Of a DNA stretch of 8,327 nt, positions 1 through 7,123 are shown in pieces. Each line of letters begins with the position of its first letter. The first letter of the stretch is position 1. The translations under genes and the position numbers were made by a program. Location of the stretch: NCBI GenBank assembly GCA_903889815.1, contig CAISYX010000214.1, positions 1-8,327 of the forward strand. The letters are read 5' to 3'. The notes under the pieces are model-generated. The model ran no database searches, was not told the origin of the DNA, and saw nothing but the letters and a program-made list of their open reading frames with translations. Origin of the DNA: an uncultured Gammaproteobacteria bacterium (GTDB lineage Bacteria; Pseudomonadota; Gammaproteobacteria; Pseudomonadales; Pseudohongiellaceae).

Positions 1-490
1 CCACACCCAGAAAGTACTCGCGCATCTTGCGCACGAAGGGTTCACGCAGCGAATTCAACGCATCTCTTCCGCCAAACATTCCCAGCATGGTGCCGAAGGA
101 CGACGCCATGATGACATCGAGCAAGGCGTCAAAAGCCTTCTCCAGATCCAGTTTGTTGACCAGCTTTTGAATCTCGGCATCCAGTCCGCGGGCCACACTG
201 CCCGACTGCTGCATGAATTTGTCGATGTTCTCCTGGCTGAAGAACTGCAGCATGATCAGCTTGCGGATGCCGCGCTTGAATTCTTCAAAGTGCAATGGCA
301 CGACACCCGACCCGTAGAAGCCGGGTACACGCTCGAACAGCATGTGAATAGCCAGCCAGTTGGTTACGCTGCCGGACAATGCGAACAGCCCAACGCTCAT
401 GAACCATGGAGCAGCAGAAAAGGGCAACAGGCCGATCAGTGCCAGCACGCCGGCAAACAAGTTGGTGAGCAGACTTTTATCGAGGGTCAC
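1..490 (-). CDS. DUF445 family inner-membrane protein, 5' part only (runs off the left edge)
   Basis: The minus strand from 490 to the window edge is open for 163 codons and reads as the N-terminal part of a DUF445 protein. Residues about 6-40 form two hydrophobic stretches. The motif GSVTNWLAIHMLF (about 41-53) and then PGFYGSGVVP (about 56-65) match the family signature, in which a membrane segment is followed by an asparagine-tryptophan-leucine-alanine block and a Y-G-x-G-x-x-P loop. A charged, probably helical region follows (EEFKRGIRKL and onward). No in-frame ATG precedes this block, so I chose GTG at 490, which has a weak GGA about 8 bases upstream; TTG at 508 is an alternative. The family's biochemical role is not established. 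The gene lies 91 bases after the nitrilase on the same strand, so it may be co-transcribed or have its own promoter. Family assignment is fairly firm; the function is unknown. Confidence 0.85.
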   Translation of the reverse strand, partial: MTLDKSLLTNLFAGVLALIGLLPFSAAPWFMSVGLFALSGSVTNWLAIHMLFERVPGFYGSGVVPLHFEEFKRGIRKLIMLQFFSQENIDKFMQQSGSVARGLDAEIQKLVNKLDLEKAFDALLDVIMASSFGTMLGMFGGRDALNSLREPFVRKMREYFLGV

Positions 491-535
491 AGGACATTTC
501 CATGGCAAGACCGCGGCAAATGGGGCGGGCGGCGC

Positions 536-565
536 ATGATACGAGAAAGCAGAATGCCGATTCAA
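536..565 (-). promoter_or_regulatory. Candidate sigma70-like promoter for the DUF445 gene
   Basis: Read on the minus strand, TTGAAT (565-560) and TATCAT (541-536) are separated by 18 bases. Each box matches four or five of the six consensus positions. Initiation near 529 would give a leader of about 40 bases before the GTG at 490. The match is weak, and similar pairs occur by chance, but it sits in the only gene-free gap of the cluster longer than 50 bases. Inference only. Confidence 0.28.
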
Positions 566-618
566 CCTGTGCGCACTGTTGTTACAAGCGCCGATGACTC
601 TGTATGGGCATTCTGCTT
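547..618 (-). repeat. 12-base perfect inverted repeat across the nitrilase stop codon; possible weak terminator
   Basis: Positions 547-558 (AAGCAGAATGCC) and 607-618 (GGCATTCTGCTT) are exact reverse complements with 48 bases between them. Pairing continues past one mismatch for two more base pairs (560-561 with 604-605). The right arm lies in the last codons of the nitrilase gene and the left arm lies after its stop. In the transcript the downstream arm ends in CUUUCUC, a very short U-rich tract. The long loop and lack of a real U-run make it a poor classical rho-independent terminator. It might instead protect the 3' end of the upstream message, or be a chance match. Confidence 0.4.
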
Positions 619-1430
619 CGCAAGGCATGCAAGGCACTCAGGTCAATGTCTGCCACTGCGACGCCTTCGCCACTTTCGATGCGGGCCAGCACACGCCCCC
701 AGGGATCAACAATCATGGAATGTCCCCAGGTCTCGCGGGTGGCATTGTGGACACCGCCCTGATTCGCCGCCAGCACATAGCACTGATTTTCGATCGCACG
801 TGCACGCAGCAGTACCTCCCAGTGCGCTTCTCCCGTCACTTTCGTGAAGGCAGATGGGACGGTGAGGATCTCCGCTCCCTGCCCCAGCAGCTTGCGATAC
901 AACTCGGGAAAACGCAGGTCGTAGCAGATACTCAATCCTATGCGTCCCACAGGGGCATCCACACAGACGACTTGGGATCCTGGTTCGAAACTGCGTGATT
1001 CCGAGTACTGCGCCTGGCGATCATCAACCTGCACATCAAAAAGATGCATCTTGTCGTAGCGGGCAACCATCTCGCCTTGCGGATCAAACACCAGACAGGC
1101 GGGGCGCACCCGTCCTCCTGACACTTGCTCCGGGGACACTTCTCCGGCGATCTGCGGGCGCGTGCTCAGAGGCAGGCTGCCTGCAATCAACCAGACCCCT
1201 TTTTCCTGAGCCTGCTGCCTGAGGAATCCCTGCAGCAGCCCCTGCCCATTGCCCTCTGCCTCCGCGAACTGGCTCAACGGCCCGCCATCAAGGACAGCGA
1301 AATTTTCGGGGAGCAGTATCAGCCCGGCTCCCTGCTCGTGCGCCTGGGTGATCAACCTGGAGGCCGCATGCAGATTCGCGTGTACATCCCCGGAACTGAC
1401 CATCTGAACTACAGCCGCTTTGTGATTCAT
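582..1430 (-). CDS. Carbon-nitrogen hydrolase, Nit1/Nit2-type amidase (probable deaminated-glutathione amidase)
   Basis: The 282-residue protein has the full catalytic set of the nitrilase superfamily: Glu42 in LLPENFA, Lys127 in YDKMHLFDV and Cys169 in SICYDLRFPEL. The C-terminal part keeps the conserved PSAFT, RARAIENQCY and GHSMIVDPWGR blocks. HLFDV and CYDLRFPELYR place it with the Nit1/Nit2 branch, whose characterised members hydrolyse deaminated glutathione and related omega-amides; the substrate here is inferred from the family. The protein is cytoplasmic, with no signal peptide. The reading frame could be extended to a TTG at 1445, but ATG at 1430 is preferred because AAGGAG lies exactly 6 bases before it, inside the would-be extension. 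The gene follows yhdP by 27 bases, as in Pseudomonas, so it should be co-transcribed with yhdP. The stretch at about residues 88-108, between beta strands, looks longer than in relatives I remember. Confidence 0.93.
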   Translation of the reverse strand: MNHKAAVVQMVSSGDVHANLHAASRLITQAHEQGAGLILLPENFAVLDGGPLSQFAEAEGNGQGLLQGFLRQQAQEKGVWLIAGSLPLSTRPQIAGEVSPEQVSGGRVRPACLVFDPQGEMVARYDKMHLFDVQVDDRQAQYSESRSFEPGSQVVCVDAPVGRIGLSICYDLRFPELYRKLLGQGAEILTVPSAFTKVTGEAHWEVLLRARAIENQCYVLAANQGGVHNATRETWGHSMIVDPWGRVLARIESGEGVAVADIDLSALHALRSRMPIQSHRRL

Positions 1431-1436
1431 CTCACT

Positions 1437-1442
1437 CTCCTT
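1437..1442 (-). promoter_or_regulatory. Strong ribosome binding site deciding the nitrilase start
   Basis: AAGGAG on the minus strand is a near-perfect Shine-Dalgarno sequence, 6 bases before ATG at 1430. It sits in the 27-base gap after the yhdP stop (TGA, 1458-1460) and argues against the longer TTG start at 1445, which would make this sequence coding. Confidence 0.85.
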
Positions 1443-1457
1443 CAAAACTCCAGTGGA

Positions 1458-4400
1458 TCAAGCCTGTGGGACGGAGGCATCGCCGGCAGGAGCCAGCGGT
1501 GGCGCCGCGGGACCAGTGCCTGGCGCCGGGTTGGTCGCGGGTGCGCCGAACACCTGGCTCAGGCGAGGTTCCAGACCCTCCCAGGGCCCCTGCAGGATGT
1601 ACTGTGCACTCGTCAGGCTGTCCACCTGATCTCCAAAAATCTGATCGAACAGGAACACTCCCACTGCAACCTGCCAGTTGATGAGATTGTTGAGCACGGC
1701 AATTCCACTCATCCACGGAATGTTGTCACTGATCGGCAGAGTAATGAACATGCTGCCATCAATCGTCTGGCGCGCCAGATCAACCTGGCCGGCAATCTGG
1801 AACAGGCTCGCCGGACCGATGATCTGCAAGCGGTCTTGAATGGTGACAACCCCCTTGCTTAGCGTCATTTCACCGATGATCTGCTCGTAGGAGAGACCGC
1901 TGCGCAGAAGATCATCACTGAAACGCAGCCGCCGCATAACCGCATCGAAATTGATGATGCTGATCAGCTTCAGAGCACTGTTGCCAGCCCCTGCAGTGCC
2001 TTGGAGAAAACGGCCCTCGTTGATGTGCATGTCCAGATTGCCACTGAGCGAGCTTGACGCAAAAAATGCCGGGCTTCCCGGCCAGTCCAGACTGGCATTG
2101 AAGAGCGCGCTGGTACTCTGCAGACTGGGCGCATAGCCGAACGCACTCAGCACTGCGCCAAGATCGCCCGCCTCGAGCACAGCATTCATGTAGCTATGAT
2201 GTGCCTTGCCATCATAGATCCATAGAAAACGCCCCTCTTCCGACTCACGCCCCGCACGGACACCTCGTGCCTCGATCACGACATCGGTGAACTCGGCGCC
2301 GGCAGGCGTCGGATGCAAGGCGAATGCCCAGCGGCCGAAGTCGGCCTCGCCGCGCATGATGCTGTCAGCTGAGAACTGCATGGCAGCGAACCGTCGCGGG
2401 TCAATGTTCTGCAAGGCATCAACGCGCTCCGGAGGTTCCGGAGGTCCCATGAAATTCGCCAGCGCCGGATTCAATTCCGGAGGCTCCGGGATTTCCGGAG
2501 CCGGCAGATGCAGGTGGGTCAAATGTACTTGCAATGGCGCGCTGCGACCAAAGGGCAGCCGGACGTCGCCGGCAATCATGTCGCTGGCCAGTGCAAAGTG
2601 CCACGCCCGATCCTCGGCCAGCACCTGCACATTCACCGCCGGCGCCGTCTGGCCGAATGCGTGCAGACTGCCAACAGTGACATCCGCCAGATTGAGCACG
2701 TCGCGAAGACTTCCGAAGCCTGCAGAAGTGCCAGTGGATGTGCCTGCACCAGCACCTGCAGGCGCCGTACTGCGAAGAGTATCAATCCACGCCTGCAGAT
2801 CCAGTTCCGGGAGACTGCCCACCACGTCGATACCGGGGGCACTGGCATTCAGGCGCCGCACATTCAGCGTCTGGTCCTGCGCGCCCAGATACACCAATCC
2901 GTCCCTGACGCGACCGCCAGCAATGCCGATGTTCAGTGATGCAAGGTCAGCAAGACTGGCACGTATCTCCTGACGATCGTCAAGAAAGTCGATGTCCAGG
3001 GACAAGTTCGTAGTGTCGCCAGCAGCCTTTTTGAAAGGTGCCGGGTAGTCCAGTTGCACTCCCTGAAGTGCGGACTGAATGTTGAGACGCCGCTGTGCAA
3101 CAATACCTGACGCTGTGTCAGCACCAGCTGCCGGCTGGACGACGTCAAGACGTGCCACGTAGTCCATTTCACCATTGATGCGTGACAGCAGATCCACGAC
3201 GAAGCGACTTTGTCGCGGCCAGGCACTCAAGGCCTGCACACTGACCTTGCCGGCAATATCGACTGCAGTGGTAGTCGTACGCCCGGCATCTGCCGCACTG
3301 CTGAGACTGACCGTGACGGGTTCTCCGAACAGGCTTGCCTGCAGGGCATCTCCCTGCAGACCGGTCTGGGTATTGAAGCGCAGATCACCACTGATCGCGT
3401 CAAATTGCAGATCGAACTCCGGAATGGTCAATGCGTTGCCTTGGAGTTGCAGGGCAACATCGACACCAGGCTCGCTGCCAGGGACGTCAAGCGGTATACC
3501 AAGACCCACACCCAGATTGACGTTGCCGAGGCCTTCCCAGTTCTGAATCAGCGCGCCAATTCCACGCGTCGCAGGCGCCTGGGCAAGAAACGCCATCGCC
3601 TGGCTCGCCGTGCCATGACCGCGACCGGTGATCGCCAGAAAACTGCCCGGCCCCGGAGCATTGGGTCGAATGGTGGCATTGGTCGCATAGAAGCCAAGGC
3701 CAAGGGTCTGTCCGGAGCTGACGTGGATATCGACATTCTGGTCCGCAATCACAACGTGCCCTTCCAATTGTTCCAATGCTGGCCAATCGGGTCCGTAGAC
3801 CAGTGTGCCGTCCTCGACATTGAAGACCAGCTGCAAGGTTCTTTCTGTGTCAGACGTGTCAGGCAACACAGATCCACGGAAGATGAGGCCGCTGCTGAAT
3901 GCATCGCCACCCACGATGGCTCCATCGATCCAGTTCATGACATTGCGCAGGTTCTCCGGGACTTTGGGGCCACGGGGCAGATACACCGACTTGCGGCTGA
4001 TGTCACCTTCTGCCAGCCCCACCATCAGATCCAGTGTCGACGTGCGCTCAGTCTCGGAGGTCTTGCGGAAGTCGGTCGCAAAGCGCGCATGCCCCTTGAG
4101 CATGTCGTTCTCGGCAACAATCACACTGCTGACAAACCGCAGATGCTGCCCCTGTTCCATATCAAGGGCGAAATTGACACGCCCATTGACCCGATCATAA
4201 GCCCAGACATCGGTGAACATGTCTGGCAACTGCATCATGAAGCGACTGGAGTCCACCTCAGCCAGCCCTGTCAGACGCTGCGATGTCGCATCCAGTCCCA
4301 GCTCCAGGTAGCCGTCCATTCCCCATAGTGACGGCACGCCGGCGCGCGCATTGATACTGACATCGCTTAGATTCGCCGACAGCGAAAGCCGGGGCTGGGC

Positions 4401-5594
4401 CGCTGCAACAGCGGCCTGGGACAGAAGCCAGCGCAGATTGAGGTTCTGCAGCTCACCCCGAGGATTGTGTTCTGACAGCTGCACATCAGCCAGTGGTTCG
4501 AAGACGTCAAGCTGGGTAACGATGGCGCTCAGCATCCCGATGTTGACTGAATCGGCAATCAGTTCGACTGAAGCATCCGGCACGACTTTCAAATAGGCGG
4601 TGCTCTCGCGCCAGACCAGAGCGTCCAATTGCATGCGCAGATCCTGCGCCCATACCTCCCAAACGGAGGTCTCCTTCTGACGTTGCACGAAAAAGCGGGT
4701 GCCGGCATCGCTCAGTTCGATCACGGGCCCACCATCGACCAGGCCGAGCCCCAGCTTCGACAGCGCCACATTGCCCTGCGCGGAATGCAGCTGCCCTGCT
4801 TCCATCTTCGCCCACATCTCGGTCGTGCCAGCCACTGACTGCAGCTGCGCGCCGCCGACTGTCAGACCTGACACGATTCCGGAATAATCATTTTCGGGAA
4901 GCCGGACATACAGCTGACCTGATAGCGTTTCACGCGTGTTGCCCGTCAGCTCGGCCGCAATGCTGACGGGCCCGATGACGCCCGCCTGAAGCAGCTCGGC
5001 GTGCATGTAGTGCTGGGCTCCGCGATTCTGCAGTTGCAGCCGGCTGCGCTCGAAAAGGACTATGCGACCATCATTGCGCACCAGTGAGACGACAAGATTG
5101 CTGAGACTGAGATTGCTGACGCGGGATGACAGCTCCAGCACCTGATCCAGAGTCAGCTGCGTCCCGGGGGAGGCCTCGAACCCGGCAATCTGCCAGCGCC
5201 CGCTGGCGTCTTCACGCAGAGTAAACTCAGGATTGGCAATCTCCACGGCACGCAGAACAAGTTTGCGCTGCAGCAGACTGGCCAGGGTATCGATTTCCAG
5301 GGAGAGGTTGTCGAGCAACACGAGTTGCTCGGTGGAGGATGCCAGTGCCGGAAAAATCAGCACCTGTTGCAGAGTGAGCACCGGATTGAAGCGCCGCCAG
5401 CCACCTTCAATGGCCCCGATCTGAACCCGCTGCCCAATGCTGGCGGCGAGCTGCGATTCGATGTCTTCACGGTAGTCGCCAACGTAGGGCATCAGCTGAC
5501 GCCCGACACTGACATAGACAGCAATGAGCATCAGCAGCGCAAGTGCCAGAGCAATGCTCAGGGAAACTGTCTTCTTGAATAAGGTGGCGATCAT
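1458..5594 (-). CDS. yhdP: YhdP family AsmA-like protein, envelope phospholipid transport
   Basis: This 1378-residue protein matches the YhdP family (E. coli YhdP is about 1266 residues). An N-terminal membrane segment (about 11-32, SLSIALALALLMLIAVYVSV) follows the short positive FKK stretch and anchors a large periplasmic part. The segment after it (SIGQRVQIGAIEGGWRRFNP, about 52-71) is typical of AsmA-like N-termini. The C-terminal AsmA_2-type region includes EGRFLQ, GLSYEQIIGEMTLSKGVV, IIGPASLFQIAGQVDL and YILQGPWEGLEP. In E. coli, YhdP acts with TamB and YdbH in delivering phospholipids to the outer membrane and affects enterobacterial common antigen and barrier function; the same role is inferred here. 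Three low-complexity parts stand out: an Ala/Gly/Thr/Ser linker (about 942-960), a Pro-Glu linker (about 1027-1057) and a Pro/Ala tail (last 29 residues). The start ATG at 5594 lies 50 bases after rng and has only a weak ribosome site. Confidence 0.95.
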   Translation of the reverse strand: MIATLFKKTVSLSIALALALLMLIAVYVSVGRQLMPYVGDYREDIESQLAASIGQRVQIGAIEGGWRRFNPVLTLQQVLIFPALASSTEQLVLLDNLSLEIDTLASLLQRKLVLRAVEIANPEFTLREDASGRWQIAGFEASPGTQLTLDQVLELSSRVSNLSLSNLVVSLVRNDGRIVLFERSRLQLQNRGAQHYMHAELLQAGVIGPVSIAAELTGNTRETLSGQLYVRLPENDYSGIVSGLTVGGAQLQSVAGTTEMWAKMEAGQLHSAQGNVALSKLGLGLVDGGPVIELSDAGTRFFVQRQKETSVWEVWAQDLRMQLDALVWRESTAYLKVVPDASVELIADSVNIGMLSAIVTQLDVFEPLADVQLSEHNPRGELQNLNLRWLLSQAAVAAAQPRLSLSANLSDVSINARAGVPSLWGMDGYLELGLDATSQRLTGLAEVDSSRFMMQLPDMFTDVWAYDRVNGRVNFALDMEQGQHLRFVSSVIVAENDMLKGHARFATDFRKTSETERTSTLDLMVGLAEGDISRKSVYLPRGPKVPENLRNVMNWIDGAIVGGDAFSSGLIFRGSVLPDTSDTERTLQLVFNVEDGTLVYGPDWPALEQLEGHVVIADQNVDIHVSSGQTLGLGFYATNATIRPNAPGPGSFLAITGRGHGTASQAMAFLAQAPATRGIGALIQNWEGLGNVNLGVGLGIPLDVPGSEPGVDVALQLQGNALTIPEFDLQFDAISGDLRFNTQTGLQGDALQASLFGEPVTVSLSSAADAGRTTTTAVDIAGKVSVQALSAWPRQSRFVVDLLSRINGEMDYVARLDVVQPAAGADTASGIVAQRRLNIQSALQGVQLDYPAPFKKAAGDTTNLSLDIDFLDDRQEIRASLADLASLNIGIAGGRVRDGLVYLGAQDQTLNVRRLNASAPGIDVVGSLPELDLQAWIDTLRSTAPAGAGAGTSTGTSAGFGSLRDVLNLADVTVGSLHAFGQTAPAVNVQVLAEDRAWHFALASDMIAGDVRLPFGRSAPLQVHLTHLHLPAPEIPEPPELNPALANFMGPPEPPERVDALQNIDPRRFAAMQFSADSIMRGEADFGRWAFALHPTPAGAEFTDVVIEARGVRAGRESEEGRFLWIYDGKAHHSYMNAVLEAGDLGAVLSAFGYAPSLQSTSALFNASLDWPGSPAFFASSSLSGNLDMHINEGRFLQGTAGAGNSALKLISIINFDAVMRRLRFSDDLLRSGLSYEQIIGEMTLSKGVVTIQDRLQIIGPASLFQIAGQVDLARQTIDGSMFITLPISDNIPWMSGIAVLNNLINWQVAVGVFLFDQIFGDQVDSLTSAQYILQGPWEGLEPRLSQVFGAPATNPAPGTGPAAPPLAPAGDASVPQA
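2428..2499. repeat. Cluster of TCCGGA palindromes encoding the YhdP Pro-Glu linker
   Basis: TCCGGA occurs at 2428-2433, 2437-2442, 2476-2481 and 2494-2499, with a TCCGGG variant at 2485-2490. On the coding strand these are CCG-GAA/GAG codons, giving five x-Pro-Glu units within PAPEIPEPPEL and GPPEPPER. The segment precedes the conserved DPRR motif (about residue 1064), where other YhdP proteins also have a proline-rich linker. The DNA repetition is therefore probably a result of the protein repeat and uniform codon choice. Confidence 0.7.
2719..2772 (-). repeat. Short imperfect repeats encoding the Ala/Gly/Thr-rich linker of YhdP
   Basis: On the coding strand this stretch is built from variants of GCAGGTGC/GCAGGC and ACTGGCACT, giving APAGAGAG then TSTGTSAG (about residues 942-960). 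It looks like a flexible spacer between structured beta-rich parts. Such micro-repeats can expand and contract, so length may differ between strains. This last point is inference. Confidence 0.6.
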
Positions 5595-5603
5595 GGCGAC
5601 ATC

Positions 5604-5614
5604 GGCTCGGAGCC
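5604..5614 (-). promoter_or_regulatory. Small hairpin at the expected ribosome binding position of yhdP
   Basis: The minus strand reads GGCTCCGAGCC, a 4-base-pair GC-rich stem with a 3-base loop, ending 9 bases before the yhdP ATG at 5594. No clear Shine-Dalgarno sequence is present; the only purine-rich candidate (CCGAG) is inside the hairpin. It could lower yhdP translation relative to rng, but the stem is short and may be chance. Confidence 0.3.
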
Positions 5615-5644
5615 AGCGACATTGCGCGGGCAGCAGGTGGCACC

Positions 5645-7123
5645 CTAGAACAGCACAACGTCAAACTGTTCCTGAGTATACATGGGTTCCACTTCAAACC
5701 TGACCGTCTTGCCTATTAATTCTTCCAGGTCAGCGAGGGTGCTTGACTCTTCATCCAGCAGCCTGTCCACCACGCCCTGCGAGGCCATGACCAGGATGAC
5801 ATCGTTCTCGTAGACACGTGCAACCCGCATGATCTCTCGAAAAATTTCATAGCAGATGGTTTCGGCGGTCTTGACCCGCCCGCGCCCCTTGCAGACAGCG
5901 CACTCGCTGCACAGCAGCTGGCCGAGACTCTCGCGGGTGCGCTTGCGTGTCATCTCCACGAGGCCGAGCTCGGACATGCCGGTAATTGTCGTGCGCGCGT
6001 GATCTTTCTCCAGCGCCTTCTGCAAAGTGCGCAGCACCTGCCGCTGGTGTTCCGGGTCGGTCATGTCGATGAAATCCAGAATAATGATTCCACCAAGATT
6101 GCGTATACGCAGCTGTCTGGCGATTGCAGTGGCCGCCTCAAGATTGGTCTTGAGTATGGTCTCCGCATGGTTCTTGCTGCCGAGATACGCGCCTGTGTTG
6201 ACGTCGATGGTTGCCATCGCCTCGGTCTGATCGATGATCAGATCACCCCCGGACTTCAGTTTCACCTGACGACCCAGTGCCTTGTTGATCTCATCGTCGA
6301 TGCCATAGAGGTCAAAGATCGGCCTTTCACCGGCATAGAGTTCCAATTTGCTGCGAAACTCCGGAATGAAGTCGTCGACGAAGCGCGCTATCTCGCTGCA
6401 GGCCGCTGGTGTATCCACCCGGATCTTCTCGATCTGGGGGGTGATCAGATCGCGCATAGCCCGCATGTACAAGGGCACGTCGCGATAGAGAATGTGGACA
6501 TCACGACTGTCGCCAATGCGCCGCTCCACAGCCGTCCACAACTTTTTCAGAAACCGGATATCTTCAAGAACATCCTCCAGACCCGCACCTTCGGCAGCTG
6601 TGCGAATGATGAAGCCTCCGCGCCCAGCCATTTCCTCCTGAAGGATGCCCTGCTGGACAACTGCCTGCAGGCGCGCGCGCTCTTCTTCATTTTCGAGTCG
6701 CTGGGAGATGCCAAAGTGCGTGCTGCGAGGCAGGTAGACCAGATTGCGCGATGGCAATGTGAGGTGCGTACTCAGCCGGGCGCCTTTGGTGCCAATCGGG
6801 TCCTTGACGACCTGCACCACGATCAACTGCCCGTCACGCACCAGATTCTGAATAGGGGCCGGATTGGGGTCTCGCACTTCGAAGCCTTCGGGGCTGATTG
6901 GCGAGATGTCGGCGCTGTGGATGAATGCAGCGCGTTCGAGCCCGATGTCCACAAAGGCTGCTTCCATGCCGGGCATGACGCGCACCACTTTGCCCAGATA
7001 GATATCACCCACATGGCCCTTGCTGTGCGGACGCTCCACGAATATTTCCTGCAGAAGACCATTCTCGATCAGGGCGACGCGCGTCTCCATCGGAGTGACA
7101 TTGATCAGAATCTCCTCGCTCAT
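5645..7123 (-). CDS. rng: Ribonuclease G
   Basis: The 492-residue protein is the usual size for RNase G (E. coli 489) and lacks the long C-terminal scaffold of RNase E. The start MSEEILINVTPMETRVALIENG leads into an S1 RNA-binding domain (about 36-125; KGHVGDIYLGKV, AAFVDIG). The catalytic DNase I-like region has the two magnesium-binding aspartates Asp307 (ATIDVNTG) and Asp350 (IILDFIDM). The Zn-link cysteines are Cys408 and Cys411 (CAVCKGRG), with an additional Cys405. RNase G is a cytoplasmic, 5'-monophosphate-sensing endonuclease that matures the 5' end of 16S rRNA and degrades some messages. The ATG overlaps the maf stop in ATGA, indicating translational coupling, and a five-G run 6 bases upstream can serve as the ribosome site. 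Assignment is secure. Confidence 0.98.
   Translation of the reverse strand: MSEEILINVTPMETRVALIENGLLQEIFVERPHSKGHVGDIYLGKVVRVMPGMEAAFVDIGLERAAFIHSADISPISPEGFEVRDPNPAPIQNLVRDGQLIVVQVVKDPIGTKGARLSTHLTLPSRNLVYLPRSTHFGISQRLENEEERARLQAVVQQGILQEEMAGRGGFIIRTAAEGAGLEDVLEDIRFLKKLWTAVERRIGDSRDVHILYRDVPLYMRAMRDLITPQIEKIRVDTPAACSEIARFVDDFIPEFRSKLELYAGERPIFDLYGIDDEINKALGRQVKLKSGGDLIIDQTEAMATIDVNTGAYLGSKNHAETILKTNLEAATAIARQLRIRNLGGIIILDFIDMTDPEHQRQVLRTLQKALEKDHARTTITGMSELGLVEMTRKRTRESLGQLLCSECAVCKGRGRVKTAETICYEIFREIMRVARVYENDVILVMASQGVVDRLLDEESSTLADLEELIGKTVRFEVEPMYTQEQFDVVLF

Noticed and set aside
167..847. Plus-strand open frame of 226 codons across the DUF445 gene, the gap and the nitrilase end
   Set aside because: It overlaps two genes with clear family motifs on the minus strand, and its own translation shows no recognisable feature.
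1431..1445. TTG start at 1445 for the nitrilase
   Set aside because: The five extra codons consist of the Shine-Dalgarno sequence AAGGAG that serves ATG at 1430.
3026..3038. CCTTT-TTG-AAAGG mini hairpin with a T-run, looking like a terminator
   Set aside because: It is within yhdP coding sequence, has only a 5-base-pair AT-rich stem, and the conserved reading frame continues through it.
3210..4328. Long plus-strand open frame (372 codons) opposite yhdP
   Set aside because: It lies entirely inside yhdP on the other strand and has low-complexity shadow composition with no family motif.
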